This document shows positions 1 to 10,613 of a stretch of DNA of 40,697 nt, one piece after another. The position numbers and the translations under genes were made by a program. Positions within the stretch are counted from its first letter, which is position 1, and each line of letters opens with the position of its first letter. The DNA is from Candidatus Methanoperedens sp. (GTDB lineage Archaea; Halobacteriota; Methanosarcinia; Methanosarcinales; Methanoperedenaceae), in assembly GCA_030650845.1 (NCBI GenBank), contig JAUSDC010000093.1:1-40697 (forward strand), read 5' to 3'. Below the pieces are notes generated by a model. That model was not told where the DNA came from and ran no database searches. It saw only the letters and a program-made list of their open reading frames with translations.

Positions 1-1567
1 GGCTCATATTTGCCAGGAACTCAGATTTTGTTTTACTAGCATAAGCAAGGCGATCGTTCTCAAGACGGATCGCCTCAGATGTCTTTCTTGCTGTAATATC
101 TGCCGAAATCACAGTTGCAGCAGTCACCATGTCAGTCTCATGGTCTTTAACAGGACTTAATGTCATAAGGAACCATTTCCCTTTATTTTCATACTCTTGC
201 TGCTGGGATGTCCCATTTATGAAAACGTGATCAACTACCTGCACAAACCTGTTCACTTCTTCTGCTGTATGACAATCGCCATAACTGAACCCATTGTAAT
301 TCTCAATACCTAACCGTTCCATATGTCTGGGGTTCATGAAAAGATATCTGTGATCCTTATCCACCATGTATATGGAATCATCAGTGGATTCCACAAGCGA
401 ACGATAATTCTCTTCTGATTTTTCAAGCTCTGAGGTGCGCTCTTTAACCATCTCTTCAAGATGGTCCCTGTGTCTTATCAATTCATTTTCAATCCTGAGC
501 CGTTCTTCCCGTGAGCGCTCAAGAGTTTCAAGCATACTATTGATCGAACCGCCTAGATTCGACAATTCATCTGTCTCTTTATCATCTCTAACTCTTCCAG
601 AAAATGCTGCATTTGTCCCAATTTTATTAACATCTGTATTGAGGGCAGCAAGCCTTGAAAGGACAAGTTTTTCAAGAAGCATTGAAAATAACACGGTAAA
701 AATGATCCCAATGACCAGGAGGGAATAAAATAGATACTTTACACTTTCCTTGCCCTGATTGTAAATAGGTCTGGGCAAGGATACCTCCAACAAATGGGCT
801 GGATTCCCATAAACATCATTCAATAAAGTATATCCTGATATGGAATCCTCACTCGTAGCCCGGACTATTACCGGCTCGGAAAAAGAACCCTCATCCTTTA
901 AGTCAGCAGGAATATCCGGCTCACCAAGATGGTGCATTTTTAAAGATAGATGGGTTATTTCAGAAAGGCGGACAATTTCAGTTTCATCCATGTAGCGCCC
1001 AAAGATAAGCGTCCCGCGGACAGGACCTTCCCCTTTGCTGGTCAGGATCGGATATGATGCAACAAGCAAGGATTTTTCAGGGAGAAGGATCAGACCCTTC
1101 AGGTTTTGCTCCGTATTTTTTTGAATTAGAATAGAATTATTTGTATAAAGTAAAGACAGAAGAATCTCTGGTATTGGTGTTTCAGACGAATTTTCAAGAT
1201 CATACCCTTTGCTAAAGACGATCTCACCCGTGGAGTTCAAATACAGTATAAGATTGACCCTGAGACCCTCGAGGGTTTCATCAGTCGGGTTTGATTCAAT
1301 ATATTCAGGATTGTTATCTTCAATGAATTGATATGTGTCATCCCACCATGCCCAGTCCCGCGTCATGGTGCCTAACTGGTTAATGTCGTCAGAAAACGCA
1401 TCGTTCGCCCTGAGGACGTTCTTGATAGTATTATCCTTCTCTACCTGAATAAAACCGTTCATAAGGAAGGTTGAAGAAACAACATACAGGAATGCGAGAA
1501 GACAGATCATTGTGATGCCAGTAAATAGCAATGTCTTTTTGCGTAGCGTCATTGGGTGGCCTTTCAT
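1..1567 (-). CDS. Sensor histidine kinase with CHASE4-like sensor, HAMP and PAS (C-terminus beyond window)
   Basis: The reading frame opens at ATG 1567 and runs without a stop off the left edge, so only about 522 N-terminal residues are visible. A hydrophobic segment near residues 12-32 is followed by an extracytoplasmic region with the [10 protein letters not shown] signature typical of CHASE4 sensors. A second membrane segment (about residues 265-285) leads to a HAMP-like linker, a coiled coil, a PAS domain (from [19 protein letters not shown]) and the start of the HisKA box (SEFLANMS), where the window ends. The start codon overlaps the stop of the upstream kinase (ATGA), so the two are probably translationally coupled. 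The ligand is unknown. The ATPase half is not visible, so integrity cannot be judged. Confidence 0.88.
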   Translation of the reverse strand, partial: MKGHPMTLRKKTLLFTGITMICLLAFLYVVSSTFLMNGFIQVEKDNTIKNVLRANDAFSDDINQLGTMTRDWAWWDDTYQFIEDNNPEYIESNPTDETLEGLRVNLILYLNSTGEIVFSKGYDLENSSETPIPEILLSLLYTNNSILIQKNTEQNLKGLILLPEKSLLVASYPILTSKGEGPVRGTLIFGRYMDETEIVRLSEITHLSLKMHHLGEPDIPADLKDEGSFSEPVIVRATSEDSISGYTLLNDVYGNPAHLLEVSLPRPIYNQGKESVKYLFYSLLVIGIIFTVLFSMLLEKLVLSRLAALNTDVNKIGTNAAFSGRVRDDKETDELSNLGGSINSMLETLERSREERLRIENELIRHRDHLEEMVKERTSELEKSEENYRSLVESTDDSIYMVDKDHRYLFMNPRHMERLGIENYNGFSYGDCHTAEEVNRFVQVVDHVFINGTSQQQEYENKGKWFLMTLSPVKDHETDMVTAATVISADITARKTSEAIRLENDRLAYASKTKSEFLANMS

Positions 1568-3873
1568 GGATCTCCTCCTTTTTTCTGTTTTAAAGGCAGC
1601 GTAAAAGTAAAGGTACTTCCCTCACCATACTCACTCTGTGCATAGATTTTCCCTCCATGCAGTTCAACAAGTTTTTTTGAAATGGCAAGACCGAGTCCGG
1701 TTCCACCGTAATTCTTAGTGATTCCAGAATCAAGTTGCTCAAATGTATGGAAAAGCCCACCCATCTGTTCCTTCTTGATCCCAATTCCTGTATCAGAGAC
1801 TGAGAACTTTGCCATGTCACAATTTTTCTCAGATCTTATAGTGATAGTCCCGCCTTCTTTTTTACTAAATTTTATCGAATTGCTTAGCAGATTGAAAAGG
1901 ATCTGTTTGAATCTCTTTTTGTCTGCAACAATAAAATCCAGGTCAGGATCAAAATCATTTTTCAAGATGATATTATGGTGCATAGCTTTTTCTTTAATTA
2001 GATTGATTGTTTCATTCAAGACCTGCGATACAGATAGTTTTTCTATAACAAGTTCCATTTTTCCAGCTTCTACTTTGGAGAGGTCAAGAATATCATTTAT
2101 AAGGTTAAGCAGGAACTTGCCGCTCGTAATGACATTTTCCAGATAATGCACCTGTTTTTCATTGAGTTCACCTGGCAATTTTCCCATAAGGAGTTCCGAA
2201 AATCCGAGTATCGAATTCAGCGGGGTGCGAAGTTCATGGCTCATATTTGCAAGGAAATCTGATTTTGCCTGGCTTGCATATACAAGACGCTGGTTTTCTA
2301 TGTTGACCTGTTCAGACTTTTTGTGCTCAGTCAGGTCATGAATTACTCCGATGATTGCCAGGGGTTCATTGTTTTCATTCTTGATAATGGACGTAGCCAG
2401 CAAGACCGAAAATATTTTTCCATTCTTATGCCTGACATCAATTTCCCCAGTCCATTGTCCTGTTTTTTGTAACGATGGAAGAATAACAGACCCGGAATAT
2501 GCAGGTTCTGCATCCAGATCATTGACACGTTTTCCTTTTAATTCATCGAGAGAATAACCATATAAATTTTCAACAGTTTTGTTTGAGTAGATTATTTTAC
2601 CATCAAGGCCTGCAATCAGGATACCATCCTTTGCTGCCTCAACAGCTTCAGAAAATAATTTCAGATTCTCTTCAGTTCGCTTTCTTTCCGTGATATCTCT
2701 TAAAATTCCTGACAATCCTATCAGGTTCTGGTTGGCATCCCTCAGGGGAGATACGGATAAACTTACGTTAACGGTTGTCCCGTTCTTGTTCGGACATACC
2801 ACATCAACTCCTGAAATTGGAGTGCCAGAAATTACAGTTTTAATGATTTTTTCCATCTTTGCATGTCCGAATTGCGGGACTAATATTTTTGATAGCTTTT
2901 CCCCAATTACTTCCTGCTCTTTCCACCCAAATGTGTTCTGTGCAGCCCGATTCCAGGATGCAATCCTGTTTTCAAGATCTACTGTTATGATAGCATCGCT
3001 TGCATTATCAAACAGGTTCTTGTACTTTTCTTCTGCCGCAATGCGAAGCTTATCCTCAACTTCAGCAAGCTTTTCATACGGCAATTCTACAGAAGACTTA
3101 TACAATGCCAGATGTATGCACAGGAATGCACTCAGTTTGAGCAAATGTCCTGGCAATTCATGATTGTAATACACCAGGTCGCTTGATATCATGAAAATAA
3201 GACCATAAATTAAAAACTCAAGATGTTTTTCCCCGGTTTCCTGGATCAGTCTGGCATACCTATAGATTGTGAACATTATAAGTAATGTTGTCAGAAGAAT
3301 TCTGAATAAAAGCGCTGTTGGAAAAACATCATCTTGTTGCAATACTGGAAAAAAATCGGGGGAATACAGTGCAGGAAAAACGGCGAATACCAATAATATC
3401 ATTGCAGACAAAAAAAGAAACGTTCCACCCATCCATTTAGGAAGGTTATTCCTGTAAACATAGCTACTGACAAGCAATAGTGTCGCCAGGATCAGGAAGG
3501 ACTCACTATTAAATATTGCAGCTTTCTGAAAAGAATTGGCTGTTATAAAATCCGGGAGGAATGGGAGTGAAAGAAGATGGAACATATCTAAAAGACCGAT
3601 AACAAGAAAGACCGCCCCCAAAAAAAGGGAGTGTTTGTTCTTGCTCTTGCCATAAGCAAACCATGTCATTGCAAATATGGATAAAGAAACAAAAACCGGG
3701 AAGAGTTCTGTCAGGATCTCAATATCATATCCAAGTGGATGGATCGAATCTGGTAGTTCTGCTATTGATTTTTCAAGTATGATACCGCTAATAAAAAGCA
3801 ATGCTATGACAGCAAGTAAAATGAGGATATTTTTCCTGTTTCCTGAAGGTTTCAGCATCATTATCATCGACAT
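1564..3873 (-). CDS. MASE3-PAS-PAS sensor histidine kinase
   Basis: This is a 769-residue membrane histidine kinase. The N-terminal ~260 residues hold several hydrophobic helices with the [17 protein letters not shown] pattern of MASE3 sensor regions. Two PAS domains follow (about 283-405 and 408-525), each ending in the DITERK/DLTEHK type of boundary motif. HisKA carries the phospho-acceptor H546 in [10 protein letters not shown]. The HATPase_c domain has N665 in the N-box ([10 protein letters not shown]), D694 in DTGIGI, and GTGLGL. All catalytic motifs look intact, so it should be active. The 83-bp gap upstream separates it from a paralogous MASE3 kinase and is AT-rich enough to hold its own promoter. 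Several Met codons cluster at the start (residues 1, 3, 5, 6), so the exact start is uncertain by a few codons. Confidence 0.9.
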   Translation of the reverse strand: MSMIMMLKPSGNRKNILILLAVIALLFISGIILEKSIAELPDSIHPLGYDIEILTELFPVFVSLSIFAMTWFAYGKSKNKHSLFLGAVFLVIGLLDMFHLLSLPFLPDFITANSFQKAAIFNSESFLILATLLLVSSYVYRNNLPKWMGGTFLFLSAMILLVFAVFPALYSPDFFPVLQQDDVFPTALLFRILLTTLLIMFTIYRYARLIQETGEKHLEFLIYGLIFMISSDLVYYNHELPGHLLKLSAFLCIHLALYKSSVELPYEKLAEVEDKLRIAAEEKYKNLFDNASDAIITVDLENRIASWNRAAQNTFGWKEQEVIGEKLSKILVPQFGHAKMEKIIKTVISGTPISGVDVVCPNKNGTTVNVSLSVSPLRDANQNLIGLSGILRDITERKRTEENLKLFSEAVEAAKDGILIAGLDGKIIYSNKTVENLYGYSLDELKGKRVNDLDAEPAYSGSVILPSLQKTGQWTGEIDVRHKNGKIFSVLLATSIIKNENNEPLAIIGVIHDLTEHKKSEQVNIENQRLVYASQAKSDFLANMSHELRTPLNSILGFSELLMGKLPGELNEKQVHYLENVITSGKFLLNLINDILDLSKVEAGKMELVIEKLSVSQVLNETINLIKEKAMHHNIILKNDFDPDLDFIVADKKRFKQILFNLLSNSIKFSKKEGGTITIRSEKNCDMAKFSVSDTGIGIKKEQMGGLFHTFEQLDSGITKNYGGTGLGLAISKKLVELHGGKIYAQSEYGEGSTFTFTLPLKQKKGGDP

Positions 3874-3956
3874 TTATAACGATTTTCAATCATTTTACAT
3901 CATAATTATTATCATATATTACTTGCATATAATAAATATCTTGTGTAGAATAAGAA

Positions 3957-5864
3957 TTATTCACCCTTTTTTGAGAAAACCGGCAGGAAAAAAGTAAACG
4001 TGCTCCCCTGTCCGTATTTGCTCTCGGCCGTGATCCTGCCCCCTTGCAGTTCCAAAAGCTTTTTTGTAACCATAAGCCCGAGTCCTGTGCTTCCGTATTT
4101 GCTGGCAATACCCAGATTGAGCTGCTCAAACGCTAAAAACAGTTTTCCCATATCTTCTTCCTTTATTCCGATTCCAGTATCTGAAACTGAAAATTTTGCA
4201 AAAATACCCTGATTTTTCGTTATTATTGTTACGGTCCCACCTTCAGGTTTACTGTACTTTATAGCATTGGAGAGCATGTTGAAAAGGATCTGCTTGAACC
4301 TCTGCCTGTCTGCTTTTATGACGTTAAGTTCAGGGTCATGTTCTTTTTTAATTACTACGTTGTGCTTTGTGGCTTTATCTCTTAACAGGTTAATTGTCTC
4401 ATCCAATATCTCAGGCACAGGTGTCTTTTCTATATTCAATCCTATTTTTCCTGTTTCAACCTTGCCAAGATCAAGAATATCGTTGACTATGTCAAGCATT
4501 CGTTTGCTGCTTGTAAGGATATTTTCCACATACTTCTTCTGTTTCTCGTTCAATTTCCCGGGCATATCATTTAATAGGAGCTCAGAAAAACCTATCATGG
4601 CGTTCAATGGAGTGCCAAGATCATGGCTCATAGCTGGTAGAAGTTCTGATTTTGCTTTTATCAAAAGGGCAAGACGAATGTTTTCATCCTCTATCTCTTC
4701 TGCTCTCTTACGGTCTGTGATATCCCTGATCACGCATGAAAGACCTATGATCCTTTGATTTGCATTATTCAGCGGGGAAATCGTAAGGCTGACATCTATT
4801 TTGTTACCATCTTTCTTCTTATGCACTGATTCGATGCCTGAAAAGCTTTTTCCTACCAGGATCCTGTGGAAAAGCTGTTCGTTTTCTGCCTGTTTATCCT
4901 CAGGGATCAATAACAGAGAGATCTTCTTTCCAGCGACCTCATCTGCAGTCCATCCGAAGATGTTGAAAGCGCTCTTGTTCCAGGTTATTATCCTGCCATC
5001 AAGGTCAGTGGTTATTATCGCATCGTTGGCGTTGTCCACGAGATTCCTGTACCTTTCCTCTGCTACAACGCGAAGCTTCTTCTCAGCCACGTTCATATTT
5101 TCGTAGGGCAGTTCTATGGATGACTTGTACACCGAAAGATACAGGAAATAAAAACTTGCAGCTTTCAGCAGGTTCCCAGAATAGTCTGAATATAGATATG
5201 AAAAACTGCTAAAGATCAGGATGACAAGACCGTATATCAGGCAGATCAAATAATCTTGCGGTTTGTCTCTAAGTCTTTTTAGATAAAGAATTATTGAATA
5301 CGCGATAATAACCGAGGAAATAATAATGAGATATATGATGTTATTTGAATAACTCCCATCTGTATAGACCAGGGTCGGTATTTCACGCTGATAGACCAAT
5401 CCGCCGATCAGGAGAAGGATCGATAAAAGGTTTACTGATACGATGAGGATTGGTTTTCTTAGAATGTGTGGCCAGGTACTGCCTTTGATGTATGCGCTTG
5501 TGAAGAATAGTATCGATATGACCATAAGCGCCATTCCCCAGAAAAACGCTGACTTATGATAAGAATTGGGTATTATAAATGAAGGCATGAACGGAAATGA
5601 AAGCATGTGATAGATAGTGAGTACTCCGATGAGCAGGAAAGCCGCGCCAATGAAGAGGGAATGATTGTCCTTACTTTTGCCGTAGGAGTACCACGTTATA
5701 ACGAATATGGTAAAGGATAGGACAAGCGGCAGGAGTTCAGTTGAGATCTTAAAATAATCTCCAACTTCGACAGGAAAATTCCTGAAATACTCAAGCGAAT
5801 ATCCTATCAGGAAGATCGGCACGATAATGAACAGAAGCCTCAAAGAGTGTTTTTTTAGATCCAT
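3957..5864 (-). CDS. MASE3-PAS sensor histidine kinase (paralogue of the neighbouring kinase)
   Basis: This is a 635-residue kinase starting at ATG 5864 (MDLKKHSL). A longer frame to 6050 exists but would overlap the KaiC-like gene and adds non-homologous sequence. The N-terminal membrane region has WYSYGKSKDNHSLFIGA, closely resembling the MASE3 segment of the next kinase, so the two are likely tandem duplicates. There is one PAS domain (about 275-400), and HisKA with H414 in MSHDLGTPLN. The usual arginine of the HELRTP box is glycine here. HATPase_c has NMLSNAIKYS, DTGIGI and STGLGL. It lies 20 bp downstream of the KaiC-like gene and is probably co-transcribed. It has lost or never gained the second PAS found in its paralogue. 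Confidence 0.9.
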   Translation of the reverse strand: MDLKKHSLRLLFIIVPIFLIGYSLEYFRNFPVEVGDYFKISTELLPLVLSFTIFVITWYSYGKSKDNHSLFIGAAFLLIGVLTIYHMLSFPFMPSFIIPNSYHKSAFFWGMALMVISILFFTSAYIKGSTWPHILRKPILIVSVNLLSILLLIGGLVYQREIPTLVYTDGSYSNNIIYLIIISSVIIAYSIILYLKRLRDKPQDYLICLIYGLVILIFSSFSYLYSDYSGNLLKAASFYFLYLSVYKSSIELPYENMNVAEKKLRVVAEERYRNLVDNANDAIITTDLDGRIITWNKSAFNIFGWTADEVAGKKISLLLIPEDKQAENEQLFHRILVGKSFSGIESVHKKKDGNKIDVSLTISPLNNANQRIIGLSCVIRDITDRKRAEEIEDENIRLALLIKAKSELLPAMSHDLGTPLNAMIGFSELLLNDMPGKLNEKQKKYVENILTSSKRMLDIVNDILDLGKVETGKIGLNIEKTPVPEILDETINLLRDKATKHNVVIKKEHDPELNVIKADRQRFKQILFNMLSNAIKYSKPEGGTVTIITKNQGIFAKFSVSDTGIGIKEEDMGKLFLAFEQLNLGIASKYGSTGLGLMVTKKLLELQGGRITAESKYGQGSTFTFFLPVFSKKGE

Positions 5865-5884
5865 ATGCAATCTATATATCTTGC

Positions 5885-6751
5885 TTATTTTCTGCCGAAA
5901 ATACGTTTGACGTTGGTCACAACAAATCCGTCCGTATTCGTTACCATCGTATTGAACCTGATAATGAAATCCCTGGCTATGTGAGGCATTACACCCCGGA
6001 ATTTCTTCATATACATTGCCTGCTGCCTTGAGAAACCTTCTTCGAACCACTCAAATACAAGCGCGCCGTCAGCAATGTCCATCATCTCTTCTTCTTTCAT
6101 GCTCTCGAAAATGCCTCTACCGAGCAGCAGAAATACAAGCCCATCCCATTTCTTGGATTTGCGCTGCAGTTCTTCGAGAAAAGAGATGGAATCGTTCCAG
6201 CTCATTGACCTGTTGCACGCATGGAAAAGAGATGTCAGAGAATCGATGATCACAAGGTTATCGGGAGCATTGGTATCCAGTGTGGAAACAAGTTCATTTA
6301 TAATCTGGCGTTCTTCATCTTCACTTCTCAATGCTTTAAGGCTGATCCAATCTTCCTTATTACTGGATGGGAATAATGAATTTGGTGACAGGTCCCTGAA
6401 GATCATATTTTCAGAAAGGGTAGATGCGAATTCAGGAGGGAATGTATGTCCCAGTTCTGCCATAATATCCTCTTTTGTGTGAGTGAAAGAAATGTAGCAG
6501 ATCTTTTCCGGGAATTTCAGGCTCTCTTCTTTCTGAAGGAGCATGGTAAGCTGATTAGATACTAATTTTAGATCTTCAGGATTCTTTTTCATCATGGAGT
6601 GCATGACTGCGCAGGTGTATGCGAATTCAGTGCTACCTGCGCCCACGTCTCCTATAAGGAGCACGAGTGAGCCTGATGGAAAGCCTCCTTTGATAATAGT
6701 ATCAAGAGTTGAGATTCCTGTTGGGGTTCTATTTAGTGTAATGGGTATCAC
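5885..6751 (-). CDS. KaiC/RAD55-like RecA-superfamily protein with altered Walker A
   Basis: This 288-residue protein has the archaeal KaiC/RAD55 layout. It opens with RTPTGISTLDTIIKGGFPSGS, split here by family convention as the TGIxxLD and GGFPxGS motifs, followed by a P-loop at residues 34-41 and a Walker B-like strand ending in D170 (NLVIIDSLTSLF). The P-loop reads GDVGAGST, with Ser40 where RecA-fold ATPases carry the invariant lysine. It may therefore bind nucleotide weakly or act as a non-hydrolysing signalling partner. The start is GTG at 6751. A TATA-like TATATAT about 25 bp upstream argues for a leaderless transcript beginning at this GTG. Two histidine kinases follow, suggesting a signalling role. 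The exact function is unknown. Confidence 0.85.
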   Translation of the reverse strand: MIPITLNRTPTGISTLDTIIKGGFPSGSLVLLIGDVGAGSTEFAYTCAVMHSMMKKNPEDLKLVSNQLTMLLQKEESLKFPEKICYISFTHTKEDIMAELGHTFPPEFASTLSENMIFRDLSPNSLFPSSNKEDWISLKALRSEDEERQIINELVSTLDTNAPDNLVIIDSLTSLFHACNRSMSWNDSISFLEELQRKSKKWDGLVFLLLGRGIFESMKEEEMMDIADGALVFEWFEEGFSRQQAMYMKKFRGVMPHIARDFIIRFNTMVTNTDGFVVTNVKRIFGRK

Positions 6752-6774
6752 CTTTTTATTATTGAATTGATACG

Positions 6775-6781
6775 ATATATA
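6775..6781 (-). promoter_or_regulatory. Candidate TATA box of the KaiC-kinase operon
   Basis: On the minus strand the sequence reads TCCTATATATCG. Its centre is about 26 bp upstream of the GTG start at 6751, the spacing expected for an archaeal promoter giving a leaderless mRNA. It implies that the KaiC-like gene and the downstream kinases can be transcribed independently of the giant pilin-like gene that ends at 6804. Confidence 0.5.
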
Positions 6782-6803
6782 GGAAAAACATTATCTTCAG
6801 GGA

Positions 6804-9800
6804 TCATGATGAATGCACCCTCTGGTAATCGAGATTAAGAGTTCCATTCGAAAGTGGATTCTCATCCACATAACGGACAAGCACATAGTATTTGTTTATC
6901 ACTGGTACATAAGGCACATCCCCTGAGAATGTACCGTCAGGTATAAGTTGATCCTGTGTTAGCGTAATATTGCGATAGGGCATACCGGTTGAATTAAGTG
7001 TTGTCACAGTATCCCATCCAGAGGTAGTGCTATTCTTAATGAGGACAGTAAAATTACCACCCGATACAGTATAGTTCAACTGAAGCACTTGTAATGTATT
7101 AGCCTCTGGAATATCAGTGGTATTTGTGGTGATATTAAGATGGTAACTAAATCCATGAATTCGTTGAAACTCGATGTAAAGATCCCCTGGCGCGGTTCCC
7201 CCGGGTGTCTGGTCAGTGAATCTGGTCTTGACCTGACCATCTGATATCTGGTTAGAAGTTAGTGTCACATTATTTTGTGTCCATGATGAGTTTGAAGTTA
7301 AGCTTTGTGTGGTTCCCCAGGTAGATGAGATATAATCCCAGATGTCCATATTATAACCGGGCTCATTAGTGTTCCCGAGCTTATAACGAGTCTCAAGGCT
7401 ATAGTTTCCATCAGCTGGTATTGAAGATGTTGTGGTTGAGATATTCATCTTATAACCATTATAATATATAATGGGTTGGAGTAAATCAACACCTATGTTC
7501 CCATTGGTTGTTAGATCAATACCTTCATATTTTATTTTTATTACGCCGCCTCCAGTATTGTAATTTAAAGGATTTGGAATAACCTTGTTGTTCACATGCG
7601 TAGAATCAGGGGTACCATCAAATAAGGCGGTCCTAATGCTTTCCCATGCCATTGAAGTCTGGTTATATATAAAAACATCAGTTCCGGCATCTGCATACGA
7701 AGAATCATTTATTGTAATATTTACCCATGAAGAACTTGGATTTGTTTCTGTATAGCTATAAGTTGCATCTGTAGAATAGCGATTTTTTGTTAGTGTTAGT
7801 AATGGGGTATCCCATCTTATTATATTTCTGGAACTAGCTCCATTACTTGTATTCTGAATACCTTTAAACATAATAGAATAATTACCTGTTGATGTAAAGT
7901 CGGACGGAGATATTAAAGCACTGTTTTTAAGGGCAAACGGGGCAGTCCCCGAGTATGTTCCATTATAGAGTTCTTTAAGAGTCCCGTTTGGTTTCTTAAG
8001 ATAAGCATAGTAGTTGCTGCTCGCTGCCGAAGTAACTATTTCAAATCTATAAGAAAAAGTTGCCGTATCAGGTGTACCGTTATTCCATGTAAAGTTTGTT
8101 CCATTCCACCATGTTGTATAAGTTCTTGCACCCGAATCACCATTGTTGTCGGCATCAGAATTTAACGAACCTGAAGCAGGGCTGCCGCCACTCCCGGTCC
8201 ATGCTAAAGTACACGATCCACCGGATGGAGAAACTGAGCAAGAATTTGTCCAACTTTCGTTGTTGCTGAGAAAAAGCCATGTATTTGTTTGTCCATAAGC
8301 TATGGTTTTAGGTATGGTCACATCAATGTTGTTATCATCAGTGTTCAAATTGGTCGCATTATAAGAACCGCTTGTTCCATTGACTCTGTTTATTGTTGGA
8401 GAAATCGGAATATCTCTTGATACTGCTGCACTTTCTCTCAATGTTGCATAATTATCACTATCTGATGCAGATTGCATACCTGCAAAATTCGTAGTATTGC
8501 CAATTATATCGGTATTGTCAGTAACATTTTTATCATTAATTGAATCAGGTGTCATCGGGGTACTGTTCTTGTAAAAAAGAGCAAATGCCCCGCCATCGCT
8601 GCTATTTCTGGCATTGTCGAAATTATCCACATTACCAAAAGTTTTTTCAGATACATTAAACACAAAAGTGAACACTGAAGGAGCGCTTGCAGTATTATTC
8701 ACCCATGTAGCATTCATATTACCATCAATGTCCACAGTGCGTGTTGATATCACATGCGATGAGTTAGGCGAGAAAAAGCTTGCGCTGAAGGATTGGTTAC
8801 CTTTTTGAACATCTTTTATATAGACACCATCGACGTACACTTTCACATGATCAAAGTCTGAATCACTCGGGTCATTCCATGTCCATTTGATATACAATGG
8901 GTAATAGGGCACATTTGTCAGATTGGTTACGCTCGCAGGCGGAATTCCTGTGACGAACATATACTCGGTGCTATTCACATTAGTTCCACCCGGGCGGCTG
9001 CTGTTCACAATGTAGTAATATACCGCGTCTGGAATAAGGTCAGCAAGGCTGACCGAGTGGTATGAAGTAGTCGAATCGCATGCTATGGACGTGTAATTTC
9101 CTGAGGATGTCCCATATTGAACACAGCCTGTAGTGTTAACCCTTGTTGGAATTTCTATCGAATTGAAAACATAGCCGCTCTTGGCAGTCACTATTATGTT
9201 ATTGATAGTTTCCCATGATATTGTCGAAGAGGTGCTGAGCACGCTACCGCTCTGGATATTTGTGATCTTCATACCAGTGGCGTTATTAACATTGATCGTT
9301 GTACTTGCATTTCCGCTTATATCCGTCTGAACCAGGGAAGTTGACAAATTGCCATCGCCGCTGTCAAAACTGATACTCTCGTTTGAGAGTAGATTTCCCC
9401 GACTATTTTTCAGAGTAGATGTGATATAAAATTCGGGATCTGATTCTGTATAAGCAAGCGATAAGAACTCTCCCTGCGATGATGCAGGGTAAACAAACGT
9501 GGTGGTATAAGCTGGACTGGTCAGGCTGGCATCAATATAATAAAATCCTGCACCTCCAGTTTTTAACATTATACTTGCTCTGCCATCTGCACCTGATACA
9601 GCAGAGTTCTGAAGTAGTGTGGCAGTAGCATTGGCATTGCTCGGTTTACGCGTTGTGTTAACATTGAAATTGACCTGCACGTTCGGTATAGGATTATTGT
9701 ATTTGTCCTGAACCTCTACAGCAAGATTAATAGTTCCTTCAACGGGCAGATTCATATTTTCAGGAGTTATTTTAACAAGTCTCATGGGTGATGCATGAGA

Positions 9801-10613
9801 GGGTGCGGTCTTTGATGTTGTTGAAATAAATGTTTCTCCCAATTTGATGACCATGCTGTCAATATATGCAATAATAATTCCATTGTTAATATCGACCTTT
9901 TTTATCACCCCTCCCTCCTTCTCTAGGTTTGATCTCCACCAATTCACATATCCGGGTTTGGTATGCAATATCAACCAGACTTTCTGTCCGATAACAGAAT
10001 TTTTTTGCTGGGACGTTGGATAGATATTTAAAGTCCGTCTCTCCACGCTGTTTATAGTCTCTGTACCCAGAGGCTTTACGCTGATTAAATATGTGGTATC
10101 ATTAGCCAAAAGCGTCTGGGAGTTCGTCGTATATTCAGAACTTCCTCTTCTTATAAGACTGTGTTCATAGATGAATGAATCATAATTCTTGGTTCCTCTA
10201 AGGGAATATGTTATCGTGCTTGTGCTTATGTTCTTGATGCTCGTGTCATCCGTCATCCCATCCTGGAATAATTCGTTATACCTGACCTCAACCCATGTAT
10301 CATTCTGAATATCAAGAGATGCATAAGCACTCTCTCTTGGATTATAGACAAACATCTTGGGAGAATATTTAAAACCCATACTTAATGGAACCGACAGTGT
10401 TGTACCGCCCTGGACGCTGGTTTCAATTCCGGATTTTAAAACTTTAAAATCGTCCTGCATCAGCTTGAGGTGTTCGAGCTCCTCCTGTGTATTCCATACA
10501 GGAACAAAGCTCAACTGAATGGTTGATAGTAAAGAAACACCTATGGCAAGAATTAGAATAAACCCTAATACTGGTGAAATTCCTTCATTATTTTGGAATA
10601 TCTTTTTTCTCAT
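6804..10613 (-). CDS. Giant pilin-anchored surface adhesin with Ig-like and Fn3-like domains
   Basis: This 1269-residue protein begins with an archaeal type IV pilin-type leader: NNEG followed by ISPVLGFILILAIGVSLL (residues 8-29). The probable prepilin-peptidase site lies just after Gly11. The rest is extracellular in character: Thr/Ser/Asn-rich, with many N-x-S/T sequons and few lysines. A Big_1-like invasin Ig domain lies around 278-375 (VEVQDKYNNPIPNVQVNF, then GADGRASIML). One or two Fn3-like domains cover about 465-650. A pair of related ~110-residue C-terminal units end in EFQRIHGF and DYQRVHSS. It is divergent from the pilin gene and probably belongs to the same pilus. It may be a tip or minor pilin-adhesin, or an S-layer-associated protein. 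No enzyme motif is seen. Confidence 0.8.
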   Translation of the reverse strand: MRKKIFQNNEGISPVLGFILILAIGVSLLSTIQLSFVPVWNTQEELEHLKLMQDDFKVLKSGIETSVQGGTTLSVPLSMGFKYSPKMFVYNPRESAYASLDIQNDTWVEVRYNELFQDGMTDDTSIKNISTSTITYSLRGTKNYDSFIYEHSLIRRGSSEYTTNSQTLLANDTTYLISVKPLGTETINSVERRTLNIYPTSQQKNSVIGQKVWLILHTKPGYVNWWRSNLEKEGGVIKKVDINNGIIIAYIDSMVIKLGETFISTTSKTAPSHASPMRLVKITPENMNLPVEGTINLAVEVQDKYNNPIPNVQVNFNVNTTRKPSNANATATLLQNSAVSGADGRASIMLKTGGAGFYYIDASLTSPAYTTTFVYPASSQGEFLSLAYTESDPEFYITSTLKNSRGNLLSNESISFDSGDGNLSTSLVQTDISGNASTTINVNNATGMKITNIQSGSVLSTSSTISWETINNIIVTAKSGYVFNSIEIPTRVNTTGCVQYGTSSGNYTSIACDSTTSYHSVSLADLIPDAVYYYIVNSSRPGGTNVNSTEYMFVTGIPPASVTNLTNVPYYPLYIKWTWNDPSDSDFDHVKVYVDGVYIKDVQKGNQSFSASFFSPNSSHVISTRTVDIDGNMNATWVNNTASAPSVFTFVFNVSEKTFGNVDNFDNARNSSDGGAFALFYKNSTPMTPDSINDKNVTDNTDIIGNTTNFAGMQSASDSDNYATLRESAAVSRDIPISPTINRVNGTSGSYNATNLNTDDNNIDVTIPKTIAYGQTNTWLFLSNNESWTNSCSVSPSGGSCTLAWTGSGGSPASGSLNSDADNNGDSGARTYTTWWNGTNFTWNNGTPDTATFSYRFEIVTSAASSNYYAYLKKPNGTLKELYNGTYSGTAPFALKNSALISPSDFTSTGNYSIMFKGIQNTSNGASSRNIIRWDTPLLTLTKNRYSTDATYSYTETNPSSSWVNITINDSSYADAGTDVFIYNQTSMAWESIRTALFDGTPDSTHVNNKVIPNPLNYNTGGGVIKIKYEGIDLTTNGNIGVDLLQPIIYYNGYKMNISTTTSSIPADGNYSLETRYKLGNTNEPGYNMDIWDYISSTWGTTQSLTSNSSWTQNNVTLTSNQISDGQVKTRFTDQTPGGTAPGDLYIEFQRIHGFSYHLNITTNTTDIPEANTLQVLQLNYTVSGGNFTVLIKNSTTSGWDTVTTLNSTGMPYRNITLTQDQLIPDGTFSGDVPYVPVINKYYVLVRYVDENPLSNGTLNLDYQRVHSS

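Noticed and set aside
5865-6050. N-terminal extension of the MASE3 kinase frame
   Set aside because: It overlaps the KaiC-like gene end, and the extra 62 residues read as out-of-frame sequence of that gene. ATG 5864 gives the normal MASE3 start.
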